A stretch of 64,000 bases of DNA from Vicugna pacos (GCF_048564905.1 NC_132992.1:95555001-95619000); one strand, 5' to 3'; counted from the stretch's first letter, positions 9,794 to 21,768 are shown. Notes: generated by a model from the letters alone, not told the origin. A program made the numbers and translations.

Positions 9794-9942
9794 CAGCATG
9801 GCCTCTGCCCCGCTGCTTCTCCTGTCCCCCCACCTCCTGCCAGCCCCTGACCTCCTGTCCCAAGTCTGGGACAGCAGACTGCTTGGCTCAGCCCACTCCA
9901 GTCCCACAGTCCCCCAGGCTGGAGACTGGACGCTGGGCTCAC

Positions 9943-9990
9943 CTGAGGACACGGTGCCCAGGTGCCCAGGTGCCCCAGCAATGGGGGAAG
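9943..9990 (-). pseudogene. Second IGHJ pseudogene, most D-proximal
   Basis: Degenerate J: the minus strand has CACTGGGG-like DNA replaced by CATTGCTGGGG, then a duplicated GCACCTGG unit and GTGTCCTCAG before the donor GTGAGCCC. The WGQG motif is broken and the LVTVSS frame is lost. A heptamer-like CACAGGT sits at 9991-9997 but there is no nonamer. Similar in its 3' end to the J1-like pseudogene 200 bp away, so the two may be a local duplicate. Confidence 0.75.
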
Positions 9991-9997
9991 CACAGGT

Positions 9998-10386
9998 GCA
10001 GGGAGCTGGGGCCCGGGAGCCCCCGGAACCAGAAGCCTGCTCTCTGCTTGAGGAGAGGCCCCGCTGGCTCCCTCCTACATCATTCCTGGCCAAGGATTCG
10101 GACGTCCTGACACCTGACTTGCTTTGGTCCCCCGAGACCACGCTTTCCCTGCCGCCCTGCTGCTCCAAGGCTTGGCGCCACTCACCCCACAGCCCTGATC
10201 CCAGCTGGGCTCCCCACGACCTGGGGCCCAGGCTGCTGCACTGGCCCCTTCCCCCAGCCCCGGGGACCTAGTCCCTTGCCTGGGATGTGACCCATCTCTT
10301 GTCCACCGGAAACCTGACCCCCTTGTGCACCTGGCCGTGAGCCCTTGGGGCGGGGACCTGGCTGCCCTGGGGCGGCTCTGGCCAGA
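9998..10386. other. Spacer between J pseudogene and DQ52-like D
   Basis: About 390 bp of GC-rich unique sequence. In other mammals the DQ52/D7-27 promoter lies just upstream of that D, which would be to the right of 10453, so nothing is assigned here. Confidence 0.5.
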
Positions 10387-10453
10387 AGTTTTTGTAGAGT
10401 TGTCAGTCACTGTGGCTCCAGTTAGCACTGCGGTTCCCAGCTCAGCCAAAACC
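10387..10453 (-). CDS. IGHD: IGHD segment of the D7-27/DQ52 type with its two 12-RSS
   Basis: D coding bases are 10415-10425; on the minus strand CTAACTGGAGC, versus human IGHD7-27 CTAACTGGGGA. On the + strand the unit is nonamer AGTTTTTGT (10387-10395), 12 bp, heptamer CACTGTG (10408-10414), D, heptamer CACTGCG (10426-10432), 12 bp, nonamer GCCAAAACC (10445-10453). A 12-bp spacer on both sides is diagnostic of a D. Its place, next to the J cluster and far from the other D segments, is the conserved place of DQ52 in mammals. At 11 nt it adds only about three residues to CDR3. Confidence 0.93.
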
Positions 10454-11052
10454 CCAAGGGCTGGCAGGTGGGCCACAGAGCCCAGGGGAGACCTCTCCCT
10501 GCCCGCCCTCACAGGCATTCCTGGGCCAGCTACAAGTCATCTGCTAACAATCCTCAAAGCGTTGAAGGCTGCCTGCACGGCTGCCTTTTTCTTTCAGAAA
10601 TAGGAGCAAATTCCAGACTGTGCCTCCCGGCTGTCTGGAGGCCACCTGCACTGGCGTCGTGTCCCCCGCAGGGCAGCGGGCAGGGGCCCAGGCCAGTGCT
10701 GACCCCAGGGGGGGCGGGCTCTGCCCCGGCCTGGCCCCCGTGGGGTCTGTCCGGGACTCTCTTTGGTCGCAGCTGTGGTGCCGGCAGCAGCCCCTTGTTA
10801 CTTCTCCTTGTTCACAGTCCTCCAGGGAAGTCGGGCTCCCAGGGGCTGAGGGTGCACCGAGTGTCCACCGAGTGTCGGGCCACTGTGTGCCCACAGTCCC
10901 AGGTCCCTGCCCTGTCCCTGGGCTGCAGGTCCTTTGGGAAGGATCTCAGCTTTTGATGCCCTGGGCTGGGGGGCGGTTACGAGGGGGGAGCATGGTGGTC
11001 TAAGGGAGCCCTGCCCAGACCCGCCCAGACCTTGGGGGTCCCGGGGGAGGGG

Positions 11053-11090
<38 letters not shown>

Positions 11091-13643
11091 TTCCAGCTGA
11101 GGCTGAGATCTAGAGGCTGGGGCCTAGGCCTGGAGGAGAATGGTAGGTGGTCTGATGTGACTAGATGTAAAGGGGGCTGTGTGCCCAGCAAAGAGGCTGA
11201 GGAAGGGCGGCTTCTGTCTGGGGCAGGCCGGAGGACAGATTCAGGCTGGCCTGGGGCATCAGAGGCGGAAGCCTGGGTGCTGGGAGAGGGTTGTGAGCCT
11301 GCAGGTACAGGGAGGCTCCCACAGGGGAGTGGGCAGGAAGGGGGAATGGGGGGCAGAGGGCTGGAAGAGCGGTGGTGACTGCGAGGCAGCTGCCTCAGGA
11401 TTTGGGACAGCTCCGGCCTGGGTCTAGGAGAGGCGGGGAGATGCCAGACGCAGCAGCCTCAGGCAGGCCGGCGGGCGTGCTGGGAGGCCCCCAGATACAC
11501 CAGGACCACGGGCAATGGGTGGACACGTCTGGGTCCGGGGTGGTGAGAGGAGACCCCAGCGTTGAGCTATGAGGGCTGCACTGTGGACTGAGTGCCCAGA
11601 AGAGCCCACGGAGGAGGCCATTGGGGGAGAAGAGGAGAGGTGAGATGGGGAGGGGTGGAGAAGGAGCAGGGGTCTGTTGCTCTGAAGCAGCGACTGTGGC
11701 CTGAGAGCTGGCGAGACCTGGGGTGGGACCACTGGGGTATGGCCTCCTGAGCCTGCCCTCGCCTCGTGGGCTGAGGTCCTGCTCCCTGGGGGAGTGCGGT
11801 TCCTCTGCCTGACCCTCTGGGGCTGTGTGGGCAGCTCACAGTTTGTAGGCAGGGCTCCCTCAAGGCAGCCCCCTCCCGCTGTCTCAGCATCCCACGGCCC
11901 AGTTCTGGGATCTCGCTCCTGCCTCCACCCACCACAGCACATGCCAGGGGAAGGGCATGCATGTTACTGGTGTGTGCCCAGTGAGTGCCGGCGTGGCATC
12001 TGGATCTGTGTATGGGGTGGCCAGAACTGGGCCCCGCGGCCATGTGGAGTTGGTCTCCCGGCTTTTGCTGTGGTCTCACAGCCCCCACCCCCCACCGCCT
12101 CTGGAGCAGGTGACCGGGAAGGTGTCTCTTGGCTTGGCTTCCCTGAGCAGAGCTTGGATTTGAGCTGAGGACTGAGCTTCTAAAGGCAGGGAGGGAGGGT
12201 GCCCTGGCCACTCAGCTGCCTTGTGAGAGTCGGCACACACCGTGCAGCTGCTGCTGAAAATAGCCAGTGAGCTGCGACTGAGCAGCCAGAGGGAAAGGCC
12301 CTCAGGTCTGCCACGGTGGGAGGCGGGTGGCAGCAGCATTCACTCTGCTCCTTGAACTCCTGGGTCACAACGTCCAGGAGATGGACGAGTCAGAGGTGAC
12401 GCCCAACATCTGCCTGGGGGTCAGAGGCCTTGACGAAGGGCAGGGGCTGCTAGTGGGCCTGGGGGCTCCACGGCCCTCCAACCTGCAGTGCCACCACGAC
12501 TTGGCAAGTGAATCCCACTCCAGGGTCCCGTTGCCCCAGAGCTGGGGCAGTGGTAGACCAGATGGCCAGAACACAGGTGTGCTTCAGCAAGTAGTGAGAA
12601 CCATCCTCGTGTTCTAGGGGAGAGCGCTTTGTGCCCGAGACTCGGCTTCTGCTGGCCTCCACCGACGGGGACCTGGTCTCTGGGCACTTGACTCCAGAAG
12701 GAAGGTCCTTGTGGGCACAAACGCAAGAGGAAAAAGCGCGTCTTGTTTCAGGGCAGAAGCAATGCAAGGTCACGTGGCTGCTTCAGTCGTGGAGCAGCGG
12801 CTGTGAGAGGTTACCGAAGGGGAGAGGAGCGGGGTGCCCACCCTTCATACCCAGTGGCATGAGCAAAAATGGGAAAGCCAGAAAGGAAGATGACAGCACA
12901 CAAGCAAATTTTTAAAAAGTGGCACCAACTCACACTATACATTTCAAAAGACAACGGTCGAAAAAAGAACAAAAGATCCTGGTGCCTGCCCCCCCGCCCT
13001 CTGCAGGGGTGGAGCGGGTGTAAGCTCTCGGGAGTCTCCTAAGTGCCCCACGTCCCCGGAGAAGGACACTGACTGGGGTGTTGTCAGGGCCCGTGCGAAG
13101 GAGAACCTCCAGCTCCAGGCGACAGAAGGTCTGATCTTCAACGGGGCCACCAAGGCCGGCTGGCCTCCCCGCGGGGTGAGGAGGTGGGGCGGGGATTTGC
13201 TCAGGGACGAGGTTATGGGGCAGGGAGTGGTGGCTGCATCTCTGGGGATGTCTTGGCCATTCCTTCATGATGGCAGAGTAGCTGCTGTGGCCGGAAGCAG
13301 AAAGGAGGGGCAGGAGCAAACGCAATCTCACTGTAGTCTGGCTCTTCATGGAAGAAGGGAAGCGCCTGCTGATTCCACGTCTCCACGTCCAGAACGATGC
13401 TGTGTCCATCTCAGGCCTCCCCTGGCTGTGCTGTCCCTCGGCCCCGGGAGCACCTTCCTCTCGGAGACCGAGGGAGGCTGAGCTGCTGTACGAGCACCTC
13501 ATTTTAGACTGGCTGCTCCTGGGCAGTGCTGCAGGGACGGGGGTGAGCAGCCTCAGTGGGGTTTTCAGTGATGGAAGCAGGAACTCTTGGGGTTCAGATC
13601 CTGAGGGAGGCATCCCCTTGACAGTGGGACATGCCTGTCCCCT
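10454..13643. other. D-J spacer, unique sequence with one GT microsatellite
   Basis: About 3.2 kb with no gene that I can recognise. Open frames here are GC-rich chance frames. It contains the (GT)n tract at 11056-11089. Confidence 0.6.
11055..11089. repeat. (GT)n microsatellite
   Basis: Uninterrupted GT dinucleotide run of about 17 units. Likely polymorphic. Confidence 0.95.
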
Positions 13644-14160
13644 TGTTACCCAGTCCAGACTCGTTCTGCTCGCTGCGCAACAGGCCAATAAATCAAGAGG
13701 CGAGGTGTTGGGGCAAGGAAGAGCGACTTTATGTGGAAAGCTGGCAGAGCGAGAAGATGGGCGACTCATGTCCCAGAGAACCATCTTCCTTGAGTCAGAA
13801 TTCAGGCTCCTTTTATACTAAAAAAGGGAGGGGCTGTGGTTGGTTGTTGCAAATTTCTTGGTGTCTGAACCCTTTGTTCTTGCAGCTGTCCACGTGGGTC
13901 AGGTCACGGTGTCCCTGCAAACCTCCAACAGAACAAATGTTACTTTCTCTTCTTCAGCTTGCTGTCTTTATATGAATGGAAAGGGTTATACTCTTAGAAG
14001 TCAGAGCCTTGAGAATGGGCTGTCTGGTCTACTTCAGGCTCCAGGCAATATTCTTTCACAAGAGGTGCAGAACCAGCCTGACTGAGCACAGGAAGCAGAG
14101 CAGAGGGTGAGAGCCAAAACAGCAGATCTAATGTGGGGCCCATCTTGTTCTTCCTCACGA
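13644..14160 (-). mobile_element. Solo LTR, family 1 copy A (endogenous retrovirus fossil)
   Basis: About 517 bp that matches 24025-24541 and 27934-28423 along its whole length. On the minus strand the family runs from TGTAACAG-like to a GGTAACA-like end, with a poly(A)-signal-like ATAAAGTC near its 3' side, as expected of a retroviral LTR. No internal gag/pol/env region flanks it, so it is a solo LTR. The family name is not known to me. Divergence between copies suggests an old, camelid-lineage or earlier insertion. Confidence 0.75.
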
Positions 14161-14974
14161 CACCTTCAGGATAATGACCTGGATGTTCAACAGAACCTCA
14201 GTGATCAGGAGACCATGACATCTCCTTCACCCCTCCTTTGCCCTAGGGTTACAGTAAATCAGGCCAAGGTCAATGCTTGGTTGACAGTCCCCAGGGAGGG
14301 GAGCCACAGCCGTAGGCGGGGCAAGAGCGCTGGGCATTCACCCACGTCATACAGGACAGGGAGAGGCACCGGACAGACGGCCCCATCATTGCTGCACACA
14401 TACATTTGCACACATTTATTTACACACATTTATTTGTGCACATTTATTTGCACAATTTATTTTCACTCATTTGTTTGTATCACCAAGCCCTCTGCATTTT
14501 GAGGCAGCTTGCTAGCTTTTCTCCATGTCATGAGTTTCCAGCCTGTGGTGAAAGGGAAGGCAGAAGCACCAAGTGCCCTCAGAGTCCTTGGAAGGCTCCC
14601 GGTGACCACTGTCCTGTCTGGCCACCCACACAGCGCTGGACTTCGTAGATGTTCCATGGGTGAAGCCTTGGGATGGACAGAAGCGGGAAATACGGTTCCC
14701 CCAGCTTCCAGAACGTGAAGAACCCCCCTCTGAAGACTTGACATGCGCTGGCCTTCCCATCCAGACGCGCTGCCCCACAGTCCTTGGCCCACTGCAATGA
14801 GCCCCCTGTGGTGAATCGCTTTTCTGCTGGCGGTGCTGTGTCTGCTCCCAGCCACGCCAGCTCCCAGCAGCCCCTGCAGTAGGTGGACCCCACCCACCCG
14901 CCTTGGAGCAGGGAAGGATCGGGGCTCCCTAGGTGAGTCTGCTCCACGTTGATGTCAGTGTTACGTTGAAAAGC
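14161..14974. other. Spacer with a short AT-rich simple repeat
   Basis: No gene recognised. A degenerate repeat of CACATTTATTTGCACA-like units lies at about 14396-14470. Confidence 0.6.
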
Positions 14975-15115
14975 CACTTAAATGCTCTGAGCATCAAATT
15001 CCCTCATCTGTAAAAATGTGGGTAACAGCATCTTGCTTGCCACAGTCTCGCAGAATTAAGAGATAAAGGAAGTGAAGGACCTGGTGCGAAAGGCACTTGG
15101 CACCTGCTAACAGCC
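14975..15115 (+). mobile_element. MIR SINE fragment
   Basis: Contains the MIR core order: CCCTCATCTGTAAAAATG, then AATTAAGAGATAAAGGAAGT and AAAGGCACTTGGCACCTGCTAA. An ancient mammalian tRNA-derived SINE, in sense on +. Confidence 0.65.
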
Positions 15116-15850
15116 TTCCTTCCCCAAGGGGACAGGAGGCCGATCTAAGAGAGGCGTCTGCCGGGGACACAGAGCTTCACATTGTATCGCAGAGGAAGCG
15201 GCTGGATCTCCTGGCATTCCTCGAGTCAGGTCTGCCAGCGCTTCTCGTGTGATGTGTGATGCGTGAAGCTCTCACGTGCTGGGAGAGTTGGCTGTTGTTT
15301 TGTGATCCAGTCTGAAAGGCTGTTCCTTTTAGCAGGCATGTAAAGACTGCTCACACTTATTGGTAAGACAGGTGGATATATTTGGCATCAATCCTGGTTT
15401 ACAGTTTTATGCCGCATTTTCCTATTTTTTAAACTTGCAGAAGCAGGTTTTCATTTCAAGGTGTCTTTCTTTGCTGCTGTGTGTGCAGTGGTCGCCTTTA
15501 CCACGAGGGTGTCCCTGACATCCTCTGTGCTGCCTCTTCACCCACACGCATGGCCCTCTCCGAAACACGCGTGAAGCAGGTGGGGCCCCCCTCTTCCCCT
15601 GTCCTCCTTCCCTCCCACTGTAGACTCTGGCCTCTGGAGTCAAGTTCTTCGTGTTTGCTGTGCGGTCTCGCTCCTGAGCTCCCAGTCCTTGGCTTGGCCT
15701 TACTGACGTCCTCGGACACCCAGCTGCTAGCAGGAGGCAGCAGTTCACAGTGCTCTGACTCCCACGTTTGCTGCCCTCCTCCCAGCTTTGGGCAGTTATG
15801 AAGCTTCTGCTCTGTAGGGAGTTAAGTGCGCTGAACATCCACGGCTGCCC
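15116..15850. other. Unique spacer
   Basis: About 730 bp. No gene, repeat or regulatory site recognised. Confidence 0.5.
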
Positions 15851-15851
15851 T

Positions 15852-16053
15852 TTGGCCCCAGCCTCCCTGGCACGTTGGCCCCGCCTCCCTGGCACGTTGG
15901 CCCCGCCTCCCTGGCAGTAGGCCCCAGCCTCCCTGGAACCTTGGCCCCGCCTCCCTCGCACATTGGCCCCGCCTCCCTGGAACCTTGGCCCCGCCTCCCT
16001 GGCAGTAGGCCCCAGCCTCCCTGGAACCTTGGCCCCGCCTCCCTGGCACGTTG
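15852..16053. repeat. GC-rich minisatellite, 22 bp unit
   Basis: About nine copies of GGCCCCGCCTCCCTGGCACGTT-type units with three variant endings (GCACGTT, GCAGTAG, GAACCTT). The variants follow each other in a partly regular order, so the array probably grew by duplicating multi-unit blocks. There are no spacers of unique sequence, so this is not a CRISPR array. GGCCCCGCCTCC resembles an Sp1 GC box. Confidence 0.9.
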
Positions 16054-16172
16054 GTAGCTGAAGCTTTCCACTAGCAGGTGCACCATGCTGGGCGTTATGG
16101 AAACATATTTCCTGTATTCTTGCTTGTTCAAACTGTTTTCGGTAGCCTTTATGACTTTTTATAAAACACTTT

Positions 16173-16890
16173 GTTTTTCTAAAAAATTTATTATTATTAT
16201 TTTTTATTGAAGTACAGTCAGTTACAGTGTGTCAATTTCTGGTGTACAGCACAACGTCCCAGTCACACATATACATGCATACATACATACATATATTCTT
16301 TTTCATTAAAGGTTATTACAAGATATTCAATATAGTTCCCTGCGCTCTACAGAAGATACTTGTTTTTTAAATCTATTTTTGTATATAGTGGCTAACATTT
16401 GCAAATCTCAAACTCCCAAATTTATCCCCTCCCAACCCTGGTAACCATAAGATTGATAATGTCTGTGAGTCTGTTTCTGCTTTGTAGATGAGTTCACAGT
16501 GTTCTCTTTTTTTCTTTTTTTTTAAGATTTCACATATGAGCCATCTCATATGGTATTTTTCTTTCTCTTTCTGGCTTACTTCACTTAGAATGACATTCTC
16601 TAGGAGCATCCATGTTGCTGCAAATGGCATTATTTTATTCTTTTTTATGGCTGAGTAGTATTCCATTGTCTATATACACCATGGACATTTAGGTGGCTTC
16701 CATGTCTTAGCTGTTGTAAACAGTGCTGCTATGAACATTGGGGTGCATGTATCTTTTCAAATTAGTTCCCTCTGGATATGTGCCCAGGAGTGGGATCGCT
16801 GGATCACAGGGTAAGTCTGTTTTAAGATTTTTGAGGAATCTCCATAGTGTTTTCCATAATGGCTGCACCAAACTACATTCTCACAGCAGT
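16173..16890 (-). mobile_element. LINE-1 3' end, antisense
   Basis: Typical reverse complement of an L1 3' end: TTTTATTGAAGTACAGTCAG at the tail, then GCTGAGTAGTATTCCATTGT and GTTTTCCATAATGGCTGCAC. It holds the end of ORF2 and the 3' UTR only, 5' truncated, with no coding capacity. Confidence 0.85.
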
Positions 16891-17605
16891 AAAACACTTT
16901 GTTTTTATTGAGATATAATTGACTTTACAATATTATGTAAAGTTTAAGGAGCACACTTGTTGATTTGGTACATTTATTTTTATTTATTTATTTGTATGTT
17001 TTTGTGGAGGGAGGTAACTAGGTTTACTTATTTTAATGGAGGTACAGGGTATTGAATCCAGGATCTTCTGCATGTTAAGCACATGCTCTACCACTGAGCT
17101 ACACCCTCCCCTAGTCTGGTGCATTTATATGTTGCAGAATGATGACCACCGTGGTTTTAGCTGACACGTCTATCACCTCACATAATCATCATTGCTTTTT
17201 TTTTATGATGGGAACAATTAAGACCTAGCATAACTCAAGTCTATAATACACACATCACTGTTGCCTATAATCTCTGTGCTGTGTCTGAGATTTCCAGAAT
17301 TTAAGGTACAGGTGTGTACCTTAAATAGCATCTCCCCATTTTGCCCACCTCCCAACCACCTTTCTATTCTGTTTCTGCAAATTCAGATTTTTAGATTCCA
17401 TGCATTTGTGAGATGACCCCACATCTGTTTTTCTCTGCCTGACTCATCTCAGTTGGCATAGTGCCTTCAGGGTCCACCCGTGTTGTCACCAATGGCAGGA
17501 TTTCTTCCTTTCTCATGGCTGAGTAATATTCCACTGCATATAGATACCACGCATTCTGCATTCATTCACCCGCCGATGGACACTTAGTTTGCATCCCCTG
17601 GTCCA
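16891..17605 (-). mobile_element. Older LINE-1 3' end, antisense, split by a SINE
   Basis: A second antisense L1 3' portion (TTTATTGAGATATAATTGAC, ending near GATGGACACTTAGTTTGCATCC). It is interrupted by the camelid SINE at about 16985-17114; the target-site copies read TGGTACATTTAT and TGGTGCATTTAT. More diverged than the L1 to its left. Confidence 0.8.
16985..17114 (-). mobile_element. Camelid tRNA-Ala-derived SINE (vic-1 type)
   Basis: On the minus strand the tRNA-like head reads GGGGAGGGTGTAGCTCAGTG then GGTAGAGC (A box) and GGATTCAATACCC (B-box region), with a T-rich tail on + (A-rich on minus). This head is typical of camelid SINEs. It sits inside an older L1 with a recognisable target duplication. 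Confidence 0.85.
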
Positions 17606-18596
17606 GTGGCCTTTATTCTCGGAGGACAGACTGGTGCATGGCAGCTCCCAGGGGCCTCATGTCTTCCCTGGAAGGTCCTGTGGGCACTGGTCACTGTCCA
17701 CTGGTGTTAAGTGTAGCTGGTAAGAAGTCAAAGGCCAGCCTGACTTCCACCTTGTTGATGACTTGTACTTTTGAATGCTGCCTAAATTAATTCTTCCCAA
17801 AATCAGCTACCAAAAGTAATGGACGAGAAAAAATATTTTAAAGTGGAATTCAAAAACTCCATCTTGAAATAAGGCAATACTCTCCATGAATCTGTCGTCA
17901 AACCCAAGTTTGTGTGCCCCACGCACAGTGAGTCCAGACAAACTGAAATGTCGGAGTCTGCAGCAGAGGAAGGGTTACTGCAGGGCCGAGTGAGGAGGAC
18001 GGGTGCCTTTGGAAAGTCCAAACTCCCCGATGGGCTTCAGCGGAGAGTTTTATGGGAAGATGGAGGGCTGGCCTGCAGGGTGTGTGCCCTTCCCCTGACC
18101 GGGTGCTGGGGGTGCCAGGGTGGTCTTCCAGGGGTCTCACTCATCAGGCTTCTGGTTCCAGCCAGCCTGGGGTCCAGAGCTGGTGCTCGGTGCGAAGTTA
18201 CCATCCTCCACCTTGGGCGGTGGGGCTGAGTTCCTGCAGAAGAGCTCAAAGGCACAGCGTCCTGTGTCTCCCCTGAGGAGAGACCGGGGCCCTGCTCAGT
18301 TGCTGCTCTGCTGTTCCTTGACTCCTCCTTCATTTCTGCATCCCCTCACTTCCCTGGCTAGGAACTCAGGGAAGGTCTAGGAGTCTGAAGCCTTTTTCCT
18401 GCAATTGAGAAGCGGGGGACATGGAAAGGCTTTTGTACCCAGAGGCCCCACAGGGTCCTGCTTGGTTTAAATCCTCTGTTTCCTTTGATACCCTCAGTCT
18501 TAGTGGTAACAGGTGTCGGACAAAAAAGGGAATAAAGTTTTGGAGAGAGAGATTAGTCACAAGCTTGGCAGAGGAACTCAGTTTAGGGGGAGTGGG
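17606..18596. other. Unique spacer
   Basis: About 1 kb. No gene recognised; short open frames on both strands lack any known domain. Confidence 0.5.
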
Positions 18597-19080
18597 TGTG
18601 AAACCACACCCTGCAACTTGCACACTCAAGTCCCTTAGGGGGAAACAAGGTGATTAACAGAGACCCCAGGTTTGCTTTGCCGAACACCTCAGGTCTGGAA
18701 ACAACATGTGGACAGATCAGCCCCTTCCTCACAGCACCCTGAGGGACTAGAATGATTGATGATGAACTTTGGACGTCAGAGGCTGAAAATCCGCTGTGTG
18801 CAACACACAGAACTCCCCCAGACTGCACACACGGCCCATGCAGGGCACGAGCAGCCGTATCTGTGCACAGAACTCTTGAAACGTACCTTAACTTTTCACC
18901 AATCGATTCCCAGCACAACCCCCTCCCCCGGCCCTGCTCCTACTTCTGAGCATTGTCCCCCGTCTCCTTTCTTGGCTGCCCGGCAATAAAGCCTTTCTCT
19001 CTGCAGAAGACAGCTGCCTGGGTACTTGGTTTTTCAAGGGGTGCACTTGGTCAGTTGTATCCACATCCTGACAGGGAACA
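18597..19080 (+). mobile_element. LTR-like fossil, gammaretrovirus-type (class I ERV)
   Basis: Contains CCGGCAATAAAGCCTTTCTC followed within 100 bp by a CA-ending stretch, the layout of an LTR R-U5 with its poly(A) signal. Ends are approximate. No internal retroviral region is seen beside it, so it looks like a solo or truncated LTR. Confidence 0.5.
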
Positions 19081-19239
19081 CGGGAGCCAGAGAAAATCCA
19101 CCCAGAACATGACACCCGGGACCCACTGTTCCAGATCATCTGTCACTTCCTCCCGTGTGGCCTCTGCCCAGTGTCAGCTGCTTTTGGCCCATTTATTTCT
19201 TTACTGAAATAAAGTTGCTGCACAGGATTCTGTTAGTTT

Positions 19240-19860
19240 TGTTGGAGCAGGCAGACAGCTAGATGTGAGCAGAGAAGGGGGACACAGACCAAACGGCAGG
19301 AACTGGGTGGAAAGGAGGGGCACAGGCCAAACGCAGGGAAGCACACATCACGTGGGCAGCAGGGGTCCCTGGGCAGAGAAGGAAAAGCAGGAACCTCTGG
19401 GCTGATAAGGGATCATGCTTTCTGGGGTGACAAGTGGCCTGGAGAAGAACAAAGAAAGGTGAGAAAGGCAGGAATCTCCAGTGTCTGAATGTGACCTTTT
19501 GCTCACTATGTCCCCATTTCAATAAAATCAGCCTTGCGGATCAGAAGTAGCCATCAAGCACAGACGCCGTGACACTTCTGCTCCAGACTAAGTGGGGACA
19601 AAAATCCCTCCTCCCTTTGGGAAGGGGGAGTTGGGATGATGAGCAGGGAGTACGACCCCAAACCCTTCCCTCCCCAGTGAATATTCCGCCCATTCATTTT
19701 TACACCCCGCGTAGCTAACTTGCCAAAGGAACTCAGGGCAGCCGCTCCCCTGAGCCTGCCCGCTCTGGCCTGGAGAATGTACCATCCCCCCTTTAATCAA
19801 TCCTCACTTTACTCTTTTAACCCCTGTGTCTTGTCTCTGAACTCTTTCTGGGACGGGACA
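19240..19860 (+). mobile_element. Solo LTR, family 2 copy D (endogenous retrovirus fossil)
   Basis: About 620 bp beginning TGTTGGAGCAGG and ending GGGACGGGACA; matches 26033-26650 over its full length in the same orientation. Has AATAAAATCAGCC and a CTGAACTCTTTCTGGGACGG end typical of class I ERV LTRs. No target duplication is obvious and no internal region lies next to it. Confidence 0.7.
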
Positions 19861-21215
19861 AGGGCCTGGAACTCCGGCTGCGCCCACTGGCAGCATCTTC
19901 AGCTGTGTTGCACGGTGAACTGACATTTGCACACATTATGGAATGATTCCCACACCAAGTCTGGACGCCGGGGACTTCCTTGTCTCCCAGGGACTTTGAC
20001 CCCACGTGACCCCGCGTGTTACTGAACCAAACTCGGGTCTGCGCGTCCGCGTGCAGTAAAGGCAATCTGCTGATGCCGGTGGCGGTGGAGGAAAGGCAGG
20101 CGCCTGGCTAGGAGAGCGGGCCGCTCGTGCTCCAAGCCCGAACTCCCCGAGGGCCTTCAGGGAAGGGGTGTTGAAGGCCTTGGGGGCAGGGGGTGCTGCG
20201 GCGCGTCTGACCCGCTGGTGCACGGTTCTCGGGTTGGTTGGCATCCAGGTGAAGCTTCGGGCATCGCCAGCCTTGTGGTTCCAGCTGGTCTGGGGGCTCC
20301 GAGCTAGCGGTGGGCAGTTCGGCCAGGCCGCCCTCCGCCTCCTCCTGGCAGCGGCCGGTCTCTTCTACACGCCCTTGCGCTTGGGAGCTGTGCTTTCCTT
20401 TGTGAATCCAGTTGCTTCGTTATCGTTATCGTGATCTTCTCAACCCGTGCAGGCGACGCTCTCCTCATCCTTCGCTAGTGTGTTTCTGGTGGGTGTTCAC
20501 CTGCGGTGCATCTGCTGCTGGTTTTTCTTGATCAGTTCTGCTCTGGTTCAGGCTTATGACTCACTGTTTCACGAACAAAACCCTCGGGACTTGCTGTTTG
20601 TAGGCGATTCCTTGGGACGGGAGGAGGGCAGCCTCGGGAGCGTTGTGACCCCGAAGGCTTTTGGATTCGCCCCGCCGCAAAGACAGAGTGCGTCCAGCGG
20701 CAGTGCGGTGCGTCTGCGTCCCTACCTGGCCCCGTGCCGCCTGCGTCTCTGAACCGCCTCAACACGGAAGGGCTTCCCGAGCGACTGCCTTCATTCTGGC
20801 TCCCGGCTGGTCCTGGCAAACAAGGGCTAAACTCCAGAACTCCAAGGAGACATCCTCCTTTTCAGACAGCGTGTTTCCTGCAGTGCTGCTGCTGGGCCTC
20901 GCCGTTGCCCCTGCGGCGTCCGTCACTTCCTCCCGCTCAGCCTGCCGTCACCTGCCGCTGGCTTATTTGCGCATTTACTTACTGTTGAAGCAGCGCTGAC
21001 AGATGGCGCGCGGAAGCTGTGCTGCACAAGAATTCGACATTTACGCACATTAAGAAATGATCACCGCGGTAGACGCAGAGCCATCCGCCCTGGGGCAAAG
21101 TGGCTGCAACGTGCCTGCCCGGGCTCCTCGTGCTGCGCTTCACATCCCCGTGGCCTACTCGTCGTGCGGCTGGAGGTGTGTCCCTAATTCCCCTTCACCT
21201 GTCCGGCCCCTCCCC
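19861..21215. other. Unique spacer, locally CpG-rich
   Basis: About 1.35 kb with raised CpG content around 19.97-20.35 kb. No gene or repeat recognised. Confidence 0.45.
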
Positions 21216-21768
21216 ACCTCTGGCGACCTCCTGTTTGTTCTCTGTATCGGAGTCTGTTTCTGTTTTATTTCGTTTGTTCATTTTTGTTTTCTTTTTTTTC
21301 AGATTCCACGTATGAGTGAGACCGTGTGGTGCCGGTCTCTCTCTGCCTGACTCGCTTCGCTCAGCGTAACGCCCAGGGCCATCCGTGCGTCACAGCAGGT
21401 GAGCGTTCCTGCTCTGTGGCTGACGAGTATTCCATTTGCGTACACGCCACGCCGTCTCTATCCAGCCATCTTGTTGGACGCTTGCGTTGCTTCCCTGTCT
21501 TGGCTGTTGTAAGTAGTGCTGCTGTGAACACGGGGTGCGTGCATGTTTTCACAGTAATGTTTTTGTTTTCTTCGGGTGAATACCCGGGAATGGGGGGGCT
21601 GGGTCACGTGGCAGCTCTGTGTTCAGTATTTTGAGGAACCTCCATACTGTTTTCCACAGCGGCTGCACCAATCTGCATTCCCACCAGCAGTGCACGAGGG
21701 CTCCCCTTTCTCCACGTCCTCGCCAACACGTCCTTGTGGTCTTTTTCATAACAGCTGTTCTTTCTAAA
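21216..21768 (-). mobile_element. LINE-1 3' region, antisense
   Basis: Reverse complement of an L1 ORF2 3' portion: GACGAGTATTCCATTTGCGT, GCTGTTGTAAGTAGTGCTGC and TGTTTTCCACAGCGGCTGC are recognisable. GC-shifted and diverged. Confidence 0.75.

Noticed and set aside
15852-16053. CRISPR-like array
   Set aside because: Units are adjoining with no unique spacers, and the genome is mammalian; it is a minisatellite.
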